From Tribonema minus (taxonomy: Eukaryota > Sar > Xanthophyceae > Tribonematales > Tribonemataceae): 64,000 nt of DNA. A program made the translations under genes and the position numbers. The notes beneath the pieces were generated by a model that saw only the letters and a list, made by a program, of their open reading frames with translations, was not told where the DNA came from and did no database searches. Numbering within the stretch: the first letter of the stretch is position 1; each line of letters opens with the position of its first letter. The stretch covers positions 248,001 through 312,000 of the forward strand of contig JAFCMP010000555.1 in NCBI GenBank assembly GCA_017506865.1, read 5' to 3'. Shown here piece after piece: positions 24,845 to 37,200 of the stretch.

Positions 24845-27800
24845 TCAGTTGGCTGCCCGCTGCTTGAGGTACTCTTCAAAGGTGGGCGCCCTGGAGATGG
24901 ACTTCCGGGGGTCTTCGTGGTCCTGCAGGCAGCGCAGCGCAAATAGCAAAGGCGACCGCGTCAGTGGCTCTGCGTTGAGGTGCAGCATGCTCGCACGGAT
25001 TTTGCCCTGCCCGTTGTCCGTGCGGAGCGCGGGGGGGGGGGGGGGTGTTGAGCTGGGTACAACTGCTGCCGTCCGCGCAGCGATGGCGTGCGCGGCATCG
25101 GTTCGGAGCAACAACGCTCAGCAGCGGAGCATCGCTGCACTCCTGTCGCCTTTTGTGGTCGCAACCAGCAAACGCCACAGTGAGCAGGGCAGCGCAGCGA
25201 CCGTGTGTCTGCGGCCCGACACTTCTACCTGCGTGTGTTGCCAATACAGAGCATGATTGGCGAGGTGTGCCGGAGTCTGATTGTGCAACTTTAACTCCCC
25301 ATCTTCCCATCTTTCACCAACATCAATGACCTTAAGTAGCAGTGACGTGCCGCCCCTGGTTCACGCAGCGCCATGCGCGCAAAATGCCCAATGAGAACAA
25401 CGATTTTTGCCCTTCAAGTTCAAGATTGAACTTGTGATTGCCATTCGTAGACCCGCCGAAGGGGGGGCTCGACATGGCGCCCATCATCAGGCAGGATGTG
25501 CCTCTGCATGGTAGCCTGCGTGCACAAGGTTGTGCTGCACATTCCCTGAGGCTGCAACACGCGGCGCAGCGGAAGCGGCGAGCGGTGGCCACCTCGCAAA
25601 ACCTGTCGTATGCGTTCACCGTGCCTCGCAGGTGCAGACCCACGCATGCAAAGACGCCGGCCCATGCACCATACGGCGACTACATGGAGAAAATTCAAGC
25701 AAAGTGAGGTCTTGATACAACTTCAGGATGCACTAGATGCAATGTGCGGCGTGCAATGACCAGAGACAGCACGCGCTATGACGCATGTATGTACAGAAGT
25801 TTGATGCGTGTGTGGTTGGTGAGGCCTGGACAGAGTTCTTTGGGAGCACTTCTACAGCAAATGGGTACCCATATGCATACCATCCCGCTGTCAGCCCCGC
25901 TTGCATCTCTGTTGGCCCCCTGATACTTGTTTATATCCGCCACTTTACGATCTGGACAATCCTGACTTGCACACGTCACTGAGACAGCCAAGGTGAACTA
26001 GAGATGTGTGACTCGTATTGCGTCACGTCAATTCGTACACATCGCTGTTTAACGAATTGCTCAAAGTGGTGTCCACCTACGCTGCGCAGCGTACACACGC
26101 CAAGCATCGGCGCGGCAAGCGTCGGCCTGATGCATACATGCCCCGAGCGCAGGCTTTTGCCCGCTTCTCCACGCTATGTCAAGGGCGACCGTGCTGGGAG
26201 CCTTAAACCGCCTGATCGTATACGCACGCTCTCCGAACCCACAGTGGAACGACATTTCCTACTCAGAAGCTATTGTGCACTTTTCAAGGCGTACTGACGC
26301 GATGACTGCTGGCTTGTAGTGTTGCGTGCGTCTGCCATTGTGCTGTCCCCGTCCTAGACAGACGTGCAGTCAGCAAGTGGTACCAGCTGCCACAAACATA
26401 CCTACCTGACGGTCACCATCACGCGCCGCTCGTGTTTGGGCGCAACTTTAAACTTGAGTTTGTGCGTTCCCGCCAGGTCTGCTGCACCTGACGTACAGTC
26501 GTGTACCTTGGCAACCAGTGAGCGCTGCCACACAACATACATAACCCTCACCTTGGGGTCAGGGTTGCGCGTGTCCGCCATGCCGCCCGTGCCAATGTGC
26601 AGCTTCGCCTCCGCCTCCGCCGCCGCCTTTGCCTCTGCCTCCCCCTTTGCCTGCGCCTCCTCTGCTGCCTTCGCCTCCGCTGCAGCCTTCGCGTCGGCGG
26701 CGGCCTTGGCTTCTGTGGCCTCCTTCTCCTCGTCCGCCTGAGGCAGAAATCGCGCGCGACATCAACCGTTGAGAGACCGTCAGCTGCATTGGACACCGCG
26801 CGTGACATCACTCGAGCGCCCACCGACTCTGTTTGCAGACATGTCCATCAGTGTCGTGGCTGCCGCTTGCTGCCGCAGCACGCCGGATGCCGCCCAATTC
26901 AGGCGGGGCCAATTGATCTGCTGCCTCTGTCTGCAAGAGAAGACAGCCTGATTAAGATGGAGCGCTTTTATGAGCTCTCTTCTTCTGTAAAAGGCAGAGC
27001 ACCTGGAGGACACACTGCGCTGAAGCAAGTTGAAGTTCTTGAACTTCACCTTTGGCGCCTCCTCCTCCTCCTCCTCCGTTGCCGCGGGCGCAGGCGCTGC
27101 TGCTGCCGGCGGCGCCTCCTCCTCTATCGCATAGTCAGAGCCCGTGCCCACGGTCAGCGCGCTGATGGCGGGGTTGCTAAGCCGTGACTTGAGGGCATCG
27201 AGCATGTTCGACTTGACGGCGCTGGCCTGGCCCTCCTCGGCGACCATGCGCAAGGCGCCAGGGGCAGTCCTGGGGGCCTGTGAGGGGAGAGGGGGAATGC
27301 TGCGTGAGAACTGGACACTGAGAGGACTGCAGCAGCGCAGGGGGCGTGACATAAACTCGCCCTTGAGGAGCGTGTGTCCAGCTGTGCCTGAAGTGTCGTG
27401 TTCTGTGTTCCACTTTCACACCCGTGAAGCAGTTGGTATCTTTAAAGCGACCAGATGTTTATAGATAAGGCTCTCACAAGCAACGCTTCGGCACAAGTAG
27501 TTTCTGCTTCTGATTGATGCAGCGCATCTAGTAGGTGGAATCGCTCGAGCAGCGTGCTTGGCCACCTCAACATTGCGTTTGACGCGGCCTCAGCCTGCTC
27601 ATCTGGCGAGCGGCACACGTGCACTTGCAATGAGCATGGGCAGCGGCGCTAACGGGCGCGAGCAAGCATTGAGGAGGACCTCTTGTCCTCAGCTGGATAT
27701 CGCAGCAGCGTACGTAAGCCCAAATTGCGTGTGCACGACGTGCAGGCAGGCCACGCGACAAGCCCCTCGCAGAAGCGGCCAGATATATCTTCAGCGTGGC

Positions 27801-27953
27801 GACGCGCAGCAGATTTGTCAAGCGTTGCGCCCGCAGCGGTGCATGCACGCGCGCCTGCAGGTGGTTACTTCTGTCGCTTACCAGGGGCATGAAGAAGGCC
27901 GATGCGGAGCCGATGGTGCCCAGGGCATAGGCGACAGCGGCAGAGGTCTTCAT
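24845..27953 (-). CDS. Predicted plastid-targeted protein, function unknown (187 aa)
   Basis: Exons (minus): 27953-27882, 27277-27050, 26737-26552, 24922-24845; all junctions are phase 0 with GT-AG ends. Exon 1 encodes a signal peptide ending in ASAFF, the Phe-based motif used by algae with complex red plastids to send proteins through the ER into the plastid; the following Arg/Thr/Pro-rich stretch (APRTAPGALRMVAEE) fits a transit peptide. The mature part has Glu/Ala/Pro-rich and long Ala/Lys/Glu-rich segments (AKAAAEAKAAEEAQAK type), probably helical, then GGMADTRNPDPK and the tail DPRKSISRAPTFEEYLKQR. The tail resembles endings I associate with other algal plastid proteins, but I cannot assign a function. 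It is divergently arranged with NOP9. The last intron is long (26551-24923). Targeting is well supported; the biochemical role is open. Confidence 0.8.
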
Positions 27954-28272
27954 GCTCCTTTGCTCCCCAGAAAACTCCTGTGCAGCTGCCCTCGTTACCG
28001 TGCCGGGCGTATGCAAGTGGGATGGATGAACTCGAATACAGTCGACTAAGAAAGAGAGGTGACTCTCCACATGTTGAAGTTCTTCATGGTGATCATGATC
28101 AAGCTCGAACAGCGCTCAAACCAGGGATCGAGGCAGGCACATATTACATTCGGATTCTGAGCTGCGATTTTGTGCTGCTGGGTCGTAAGAGGGACAGCGC
28201 CGGATCCTTCGCAGGGACAGGACGCGAGGGTCCTCAAGGTTTGCAGAGCACCTCTCGAAGCACGCTGTTACC
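27954..28272. promoter_or_regulatory. Shared upstream region of two divergent genes
   Basis: Only 319 bp separate the start codons of the plastid-protein gene (minus, 27953) and NOP9 (plus, 28273), so both promoters and leaders must lie here. No TATA box or clear initiator is visible. A ttgaagttcttcatgg stretch lies near 28074-28089. Confidence 0.55.
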
Positions 28273-31200
28273 ATGCCAGCAGAATGGAACCATCCTCGAC
28301 GGGCCGCGGCGGAGACCATCACCTACCTTAACCAGATGAGGGTAGTTCTGGAGAACATAGATCCCACCGCAGCGCTAGCGGATGGCGATGAGGACAGCGA
28401 CGAGCTGTCGCCCGCTCAGGTCATCAGCAACGTGCTGGAGGAGCTGAAGCACAGCACTGCGTCTGTCATGGAGCATAGAGAGGTGCGCAGTGTCAAGTAC
28501 CATGTATCTCCCAGCAAGGGTGTAGCTATGACAGCAAAACCTAGAGCACTTCAGAGGGCAGCCCCGTCCGCCATCGTGGTGTCATTGATGCAGCAGTAGC
28601 CATTATTAGTGTTTCAGGTCCATTTCTCTGCCAATTCTTTACTCGAGGTCTTCATTAGGACAACAGCCATGGCAAGGCCTGGCCTCTGGGATATATGGCA
28701 AAAATTTCAGCCCGGGTTGCCCACAGCATCAGCAGCCATTCTCTGTTGCAGCCATAGCTAATTAGAGAGGCGGGTGCCCTCCATCATCGAGCAGACATCA
28801 TCATCTCAGAAAACACGGGCATAGCCAGCTTCTGCAATTATCTCGACTCTTTCCGCTGCTCCAATCAGCAACTTCAACAGTATTCCTGGTGACCGACTGC
28901 GATGGCAGATGGCAGCGAGCTGGCGACTCCAACCTTGACCCTGTGACCTGTTGACCCCCCCGCTGCGGTGCAGGGCAGCGAGGTGGTGGAGACGCTCGCC
29001 CGGCGCGCCAGCCCGCTGCAGCTGAGGGTGATGCTCGATCGCTGCTGCGGCTACCTGCTGTCGTTAGCCAACAATAGGCAAGCCCACGTGCGACACGCGC
29101 CGCGTGAGAAACTCAAGTTTTTGTCAACTTGCGCGCGCTGAGCCCCTGCTAGCTGCACTGTTGCGGCCACGGGCGAAGTGGCACAGCATGATGTTCTCGG
29201 CCTGCTGGTGTGCATGTGTGCCGTTGCTGGCAGACGGCAGGCGCAACACAGTTAATGACTCAGCGGCGATTATCTATTGGCACAGGTCTGTTGCGCCCTG
29301 CCATCACTCACAAATGTATTCTGGCAGCGGGGGCTTCTTCACGCAAGACCCATGCGTGCTGTGACCACGTCAAGCGCCGCTGTAGCACTGGGGCAGGATC
29401 TGGTGCAGGTGGCTTTTGTCAGGTCGTAGGCCAATGGCGCTTAGGGTTAGGGTTAGGGTTAGGGTCACTAGCGTGTTCTGGCCATGCAGCCACGTGATGC
29501 CGTGCATGCGGAAGATGCGGAGCGCTGCTGCGATTACCTGCTGACACTGGGCAACTGCATTCAGCTCTGCCGCACGGCCCCGCCCGCGCGAGGCTCGATG
29601 TTGCGATACCAGATGGTTCGTGTCACCGCAGCCGATGCAGAGCGAGGATTGCTTCAGAAGGGGGGATGCATGGGGCTTTTGGTACTGCTGCCTGCGCAAC
29701 GCGCCGCGATGAGATTGGCCTGATCATGTGTGCAGTACCATGTTGCCGTTGTGGCCCGCACACGACCATGCGATACTCTGCCAGAAGTTCGGTAGGCTGG
29801 CTGGCCCTGCTCACTGCCAGTTGATGTCGAGTTACGGTGAGGCACAGTGTTGGTGTGTGCTGGCGTCATGTCCTGCCCGGACTGTGTGTGACACAAAGGA
29901 TTCGCCATGAGCACTGTGCACCCCCCTCGACGTACGACAGCGCACGAGTGTCACCATGTGAATAACGCCTTCCTGCTAACCCTAATGCCCCTAGACATGC
30001 TCAGCCACACACAACCTCCCGCTGCGCTGACATGCAGGTACAGCAGCCACTGCCTGCAGACGATGCTGTCGCTGGCGGGCGCGGTGATAGCGCAGGAGAG
30101 TCACAACGTTGAAGTTGAAAAGGATGGGGAGGGGGGGGGCGGTCCGCCGCCAATGCGCGAGATCGTTCTAAAGCTGGTGTCGGAGGCGGCGGGCGCGTGG
30201 GCGGAGCTGTTCAGGGACGTGAGCGGCAGCCACACGGCCCGAGCGCTGATACAGGTGCGTCACCTGCAGAAGTACGTCTGAAGTCCTGGTTCAAGAAGCG
30301 GGTGCGGACGATGGTAGTGTTACATGCGCAGCAGATTGGCCTGAAGGTGGTGTCGGAGGCGGCGGGCGTGGGCGGAGGTGTTCAGGGACGTGAGCGGCAG
30401 CCACACGGCGCGGGCGCTGATGACAGGTGCGTCGTGTGCTGAAGTTTGTGTTGAGATTGAGCCATTCAGTTGCATGAGCCTCAAGTGCATGTGAAACGCA
30501 TACCTTGAGGCGCTGAAGGAGCGGGTGCGGTTGATGGTGGTATTTAAGCGTGCAGGAGAATGGTGTGAAGCGCGTGGGCGGAGGTGTTCAGGGGCGTGAG
30601 CGGCGGCCACACGGGCGCGTGCGCTGATACAGGTGCGTCACATGCTGCACTTTGTGTGCAGGCGGGCTGTTCGGGGACGTCACATGCTGAAGTTTGTGTA
30701 AAAGTTGAGCCGTGCAGGGACGTGAGCAGCAGCCATAGGCGCGAGCGCCGATGCAGGTGCGTCACGTGCACATGTTCGTCTGAACGTTGTATCAAAGAAG
30801 GGGTGCTGTGGATGGCGGTGTTACATGTGCCGTAGAACGGTGCGAAGCTGGCGGAGGCGTTCGGCGGTTGAACGACCATATGGGGCCTTGCAGTGCCTGG
30901 GTGCCGAGGCAGGGTCAAGGTGGCGTCGGGTCAAGCTCACGCAACACCATCTGAGCAAGCAATGCAACAGAAACCGGTCCATTGGCCTTCGCAGTGCGAC
31001 GTATACTTCTTCTTCCTGGCGCGCGTCCGTCGCTGAGCGGGTCGCTGGTGATGACAGGGCGGCGCTTCCCTCTCTGAATGGATGCCTACACTACTCTTCA
31101 ATACATACAAGCCTCACTCTTGTGTGATACTGGCACGCGGCAGGTGCTAGATGGGCTGCCGGTGATGACAGGGCGGCGCGGCACGCCACGACCATTGCCA

Positions 31201-34200
31201 CTAACATAGTCTACCTACCCCACTGTGCAATACATCCTACCACAACATTGCCACCAACATACAGTACATACCCCTATGTTCAACATAAACCTACCCCACT
31301 GATCAATATATATGCCCCCCCCCCCCCCCCCCATATGTAAAAATACACACATACCACAGGTACTCGGCAGCCTGCCGGTGATGGCGGAGCGGCGTGGCAC
31401 GCCACGGCCATTGCCACCTACGTACCCATCCCACTGTTCAATCTACCTTTCTCACTCTTGTGGGCTCAAAATGTACCGCATGGCAGGTGCTCGGCGGGCT
31501 GCCTGTGATGGCGGAACGGCGCGGCAAGGCGGCGCGCCACGCGCACAACATCGCCACGGCGCAGTTCTCCAGCAACACGCCCAAGGTCGCGCCGGCGGCG
31601 GCCGCGGGCGGGCGCGTCACGCTGCAGCAGCTGGCGCAGGCGCAGGTCAGTTGTGAAATTCATGCAGCTGGATTCGCATCACGCAGCCCTTGTATGCAGC
31701 TGATGAAAGAATGGTTGAATTGAGGCGGCTTTGGGGCTGGGCCAACGCGACAGCGGAGATGGAGTGTTGGCACGCAGGCGGGCGCGTCACGCTTCAGCAG
31801 CTGGCGCAGGCGCAGGTCAGTTGTGATGAGTGTACAGCGATGGTTTGTGCCTCAAACCTTTGCAGCTGGAAAACAAGCACCTGTGAATGGGGCCAGCTTT
31901 GGGTAGAGCGATGGCGACAGCAGAGAAACGGGGGTGGGCGACGGGGGCGGGTGCGCGTCGCGCTTCAGCAGCTGGCGCAGGCGCAGGTCAGTCGTGACGC
32001 CTTTACAGCGAGATTCGCCTGATGCAACAGCGCTTCGGCGCGCGCTGCTGCACGCAACCCTCGGCTCTCGCACCGCCAAACGCTCTGCGCAGGTTCTCAA
32101 GGAACCCTCTCTCCGCGTCTGCCGTGCGCACAACTCCCCCCTTGCTCATGTCCCCGCCCCCCCTTTTTCGCGTTTTCCAAGCGGACAACACACTCGTCGC
32201 TAATGCCCACATACGCCCCCCCTGACTGCGCCCTCTCCCCCCGCAGGTGGACGCCGAGGCGAGCGCCAAGTGGGGCTGGGGCAGCGCTCAGCAGGGGGGC
32301 TCCCTCCCGCGCGAGTTCCACGAGGCGCTCGATGCGGTCGTCCAGGAAATTTCCGACCTGCCGCGCGAGAGCCTCCAGGTGCGCTGCGTGTATGACCTGT
32401 GGCCTTGTTGAGCATCACCATTCCCACAAGCTCGACGCGCGGTCGTACAGAAAGTTTCCGACCTGCCGCGCGAGAGCCTCCAGGTGCATCGCCTTGCTGA
32501 GCATCACTATTCCCATGGCGGCCGTCCGGGAGATTGGCGACCTGCCGCGCGAGAGCCTCCAGGTGCACTTTGCGCGTGAAGCCGTGGCTTTGCTGAGCAT
32601 CATCACTCCCACAAGCCTCGTTCTTGAACTTTTTTTGAAAAAATGAACGATCAGTGCACGGTGCTGTTGGCACGCCGTTCTGCTACTTCACTTCAACAGC
32701 AGCTTTGCATCATCGTTCACCTAACCACATGAATTACCGGTGCACGGTGCTCTTGCATCGCCGTCGTCTCTTGTGCAGGCCATGACGTGCCACTCGTGTG
32801 GATGCCCAGCCCTTGTCACGCTGCTGCGGGTCGTGGCGCACGCGGAAAGCAGCGGCGATGACGCCTCAGGTAAATCTCACCTTCAACTCATGTGATGACT
32901 TTGAGTGTTGCGATTGCAGATGAAGCAATTGTCGTGCATACGGGTGGGGTGGCCAGCTGTCGTAAAGCTGCAATGTGTGTTGGTGCTCAACAAGGCAGCA
33001 GTGATGAGGATCATATCAGTTCCATTATTCAAACTTGCAGTTGAGTTTGCAGTTGCATTTGAAGTCGACGCAGTACACACGTTGCTTGTGTGCCAGGCTC
33101 TCATTGCGCTGCTAAGCAGGGTTTCAACTTTGTTCGCCTGCTTACCGTTGCGTGCGCCGCTGCCGCGCCGTTGTCGCCACCGATTGCGCCCAGACGGCAG
33201 TGCCGCCGACGGCGCGGCGGCGGCGCGGGCAAGCTCCACGATGCATGACTCGACACTTGTGTCGTCCTTCCGTGCGAACGTAAACTTCAAGTGTACCTAC
33301 CCGCTTACAGCTTACTGTAGCGTGCCTCGCCGTCGTCGCCACCTGCACAAACGCGCAGACGGCAGCACTGCCGCTGCCGCCGTTCCCAGACTGCGCGGCG
33401 GCGGCGCGGGCGCGCTGCTCGTGGAGCACGCGCTGCAGTGGAACGACGCCGCGGAAGCGTGCTCCGCGGCGCTGTACGCGATGGCCGGCGAGAGGGCGGG
33501 GAGTCACTTCCTGGAGGCGGCGCTGTGGCTGGGGCCGGAGGGCTTTGCAGATGAGGCGTGTGCTCGTATGGGGCTCACTGAGGAGGCTGCGCTGCGCGAG
33601 TACTGCGCGGACGACGTGGTGAGTCACATCTTGAAGTTCTGTGCCAACGAACTTCTGCCCCAAAAGTGTAGTGTTCTGGGGGGCCGGGGGCTTTGCGGAC
33701 GAGGCGTGCGCGCGTATGGGGCTAACGGAGGAGGCTGCGCTGCGCGAGTACTGCGTGGACGACGTGGTGAGTCACATGTTGAAGTTCTTATGGTGAAGTT
33801 TTGCCCCAAGAGAGTGGTGTTCAGGGGGGGCTTTGCGGATGAGGCGTGCGCGCGCATGGGGCTGACGGAGGAGGCGGCGCTGCGGGAGTGCTGCGCGGAC
33901 GACGTGGTGAGTTTCAAGTTTCAAAAAGTTATGCCTTGACGTTGAAGTTGTAGCTTTGAAGCTGAAGTTCTGCCGGAGCGTGTTTGTAGTTCCGGGGGGT
34001 GTGCGCGGACGAGGTGTGCGCGCGCATTGGGCTGACTGAGGAGGCGGCGCTGCGCGGATGGCGTGGTGCGTTGCATCTTGAAGTTCTGTCATGAAGTTGT
34101 TGTTCCAGGGTGCGCGCGCCTTGAAGACACAGATTGAAGTACCCCTTGCCGCTGCCGTGCCGTGACGCTCCCCCGCGCTGCGCCCGCGCCGCCGCAGGCC

Positions 34201-37200
34201 AACTTCCTCGTCCAGGCCGCGCTGCAGCGCGTGTCCGACGCCGCGACCGCGGGCGCGATGGCGCGCGCTGCCGCCGCCGCCGCCGCCGCGCTCCTCGCGA
34301 CGCGCCGCGCCGGCGTCCTCTGGCGCGCCGCCCAGGCGTGCGCGCGCCTGCGCCTGCCGCCCGCGCAGGCCGCGCTCGTCGCCGCCATCGCCGCGGCGAA
34401 CAACGGCGGCGGCGGCGGGGGAGGCGGCGACGGCGGCGGCGGCGACGGCGGCGGCGGCGGCAGCGGCGGCGACGCGTTCGCGGCGGCGCGCGCGTGGGTG
34501 CCGCGGCTGATCAAGCTGCGGCTGCCGTCGGCGGAGGCGCAGGGGGGGGAGGGGGAAGGGGGGGAGGGGGGGGGGACGAAGGGGGGCGGGGGGGATGCGG
34601 GGGTGCGGGCGGGGCGGCTGGCGATGGACGTCCCGTGCGTGCGCATGGTGGAGAACGTGCTGCGCTTTGAGGGTGCGCTGTCGGGGCCGGTCGCGAAGGC
34701 CGTCACGGGCCTGTCGGAGGAGGTACGTAGGTATCGTTGCACTGCGGCGCACAGAGAGAGTTCATGTATGTGTCAGAGCGTGTCTCGGCAGGCTACTTCA
34801 ACTGCCCATTGCACCTCTTCGAGGAGGTACGTGGGTGTAAGAGCACGTCGCACTGTGACACGCACAAGAAGAGTTCAAGTAATATCTCAAAAGCGTGCAT
34901 CGACAGAGACAGTGTTTTCATTGCCCGTCACACTGTGACGCACAGAAAGAGCCCAAGCGCTTTTAATGTGCCTGAACGTGGTGTTGACAAGTGGATACTT
35001 GTTGCGCGGTTTCTCACAACATGGCCCACTTGTAAACTCTACAGACGGCTCCCCTACTTTGCAATGTCGCACTGTGACACGCAGAGAGAGAGTTCAAGTA
35101 CTTGAAAAGCGTGGCTCGGCTGGCTTTTGCAATGGCCCGTTGCGCTTTGACGCACAGACAGACTTCAAGTGCATCAAAGCGTGTCTCGACAGGTTGCTTC
35201 AACGAAACGCTCCACAATGTACACTGCTCGCTGTGCTGCGCCTCGCCTCTCAGACGCGACGGCGCATGCTGCTAGCGACGACGCTCTTGTCGCCGATGGT
35301 GACTCTGCTCATGTGACTTGAGGGCGTCTCTCATTGCTGCTGGCGGCGGTCGCATGCGATGCCCTCCCGTCACCGATGGTGATGTTCGATTCTAATTCAA
35401 TTTGCTATCTGCGTCGTGCCCCATTGCTCAGATGCTGGAGGCTGTCGCGTGCGACGGCCTGGCGGCGTGCTGCCTGCTGGACCCGCTCTTCGACGTCGCC
35501 ACAGGTAAGCGTACATACCTACCCTTCAAAGAACGTGAAGTTTGCTGAGTACTGCAACTCTGCAGAGTATTATTTCAACGCCACAGGTAAGCGACGCCCG
35601 CCGGCGCTTAAGAAAAAAAGTCGTAATGGCTGCATGTAAACGCGCTTGTTCGGTCGTGCGCCGCCGCCGCCGCTCCGCAGACAGAGACGCCAGCGCTCCC
35701 GGCAAATGAACCTGGCGTCCACCGTATGTGAGTGCGCTCATGGGCTCGTGCGCGCCGCCGCCGCCGCCGTCGCTGTCGCCGCCGCATGGCGGCCGCGACA
35801 GCAAATCTGCTGCTCGAAAAGGGTGCACGCCAGATACTCTGAAGGCGCTCTTTCGCTCGCGCCGCCGCTGCCATCGCCGTCGCCGCCGCTGCTGCCGCCG
35901 CCGCTGCCGCCGCGTGGCAGCTGCGTCAATAGCACCCTGCTGCTCAAAACGCATGTACTTTGAAGCACGCCAGATAATCTGACCGCGCTGATTCGCTTGC
36001 GCCGCCGCCGCCGCCGCACAGAGACGCCGGCGGACGCGCGGCGCGCGCTGCTGCGGCGCCTCAAGGGGCGCATGGCGGCGCTCGCGCGCAGCCGCGCCGG
36101 CAGCCACCTGCTGCTCAAGCTGTGGCACTTTGCGGACGCCGCGGGCAAGCGTGGCATCGCCGCGGAGCTGGCGGCGGCGCGCGGGCTGGCGGCGGCGGCG
36201 GAGGCGCACGCGGGCGGGCGCGCGGTGCTGCGCGAGTGCATGGTGGAGCGGTTCTCCAGGTGCGCGCCGCAGACGTGGCGGTTCGTTGTTGAAGTAGGCG
36301 GCAGTTACGTAAGCGGCAGTTGCGAAGAGTTGAAGATGGGGAGGCGCATGCGGGCGGGCGCGCGGCGCTGCACGAGTGCATGGTGAAGAGTTCTCCAGGT
36401 GTGCGCGACGGCTCGTGCCGCAGACGTGATCAATTGTTGAAGTACGCAGCAGTTGCGAAGAATTGAAGATGGCATGGGGGCAGCGCGCTCCGTGTGCGGC
36501 GCGCCGCATGATGGGGTCTCTCCGCGTGTGCGCGCCAGAGCAGCAGCGGCTCTCGCGCGCATGTGCGCGTGTGCATCAGCAGCGTCGCAGCGCGGTGGCA
36601 GTGCTCACACTCGCGGCCCTGGTGCGCACACGTGCATTCCACGGCCCCTGCGGAGGGGGGGGGGGGGCGCTGGCAAGCAGCGTTCAACACACCAGCAGCG
36701 CCATTCGCTTGTGGCAGTTGGCGCACTCCCGTGGACTATCGTAGGCATCAGCCACTCTCCTTGCTGGCTGCGCAAATGGCGAGCCTGTGACTTTAGAGGT
36801 GGCAGTGCTCAACAAAGAGCGGGTTTTGTGCGCACGTGCTTGTCCAGGGACCCTGCGGAGTGGGAGGCGGCGCTGGAGCGGCGCGGCAAGCACGCCGCGC
36901 TCATGGACGACATCCTCGGCGACGACGACAGCGGCGCCAAGAAAAAGAAGAAGCGCAAGAAGGTAGGCCGGCGCCGCCGCGCATTGTTACTGGCGAAGTA
37001 TTGTTGAAATATGAGAGCGTATAGGCCCACCACCTTGACAAATGTAGACTTGTGGGTTGGTTTGGTGGACTACCAGGGGACCCAAGCAGACATGATACTT
37101 GTGCCCGCTGCATGCGCTACGTGTTAACCTTCCTGGAAGTGATCATCGAGAACTTCTCTGGAATACAGACAGAACACCTGCATGTCCAGGCTCTTCAGTG

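Noticed and set aside
29430-29470. Chromosome end
   Set aside because: TTAGGG units are only four long and lie inside an intron with coding exons on both sides.
33772-34752. 326-aa minus-strand frame
   Set aside because: Pure shadow of GC-rich NOP9 exon 8; low-complexity Arg/Ala/Pro composition and no motif.
35526-36509. 327-aa minus-strand frame
   Set aside because: Antisense of NOP9 exon 10 and its repeated flanks; Arg/Ala-rich low complexity.
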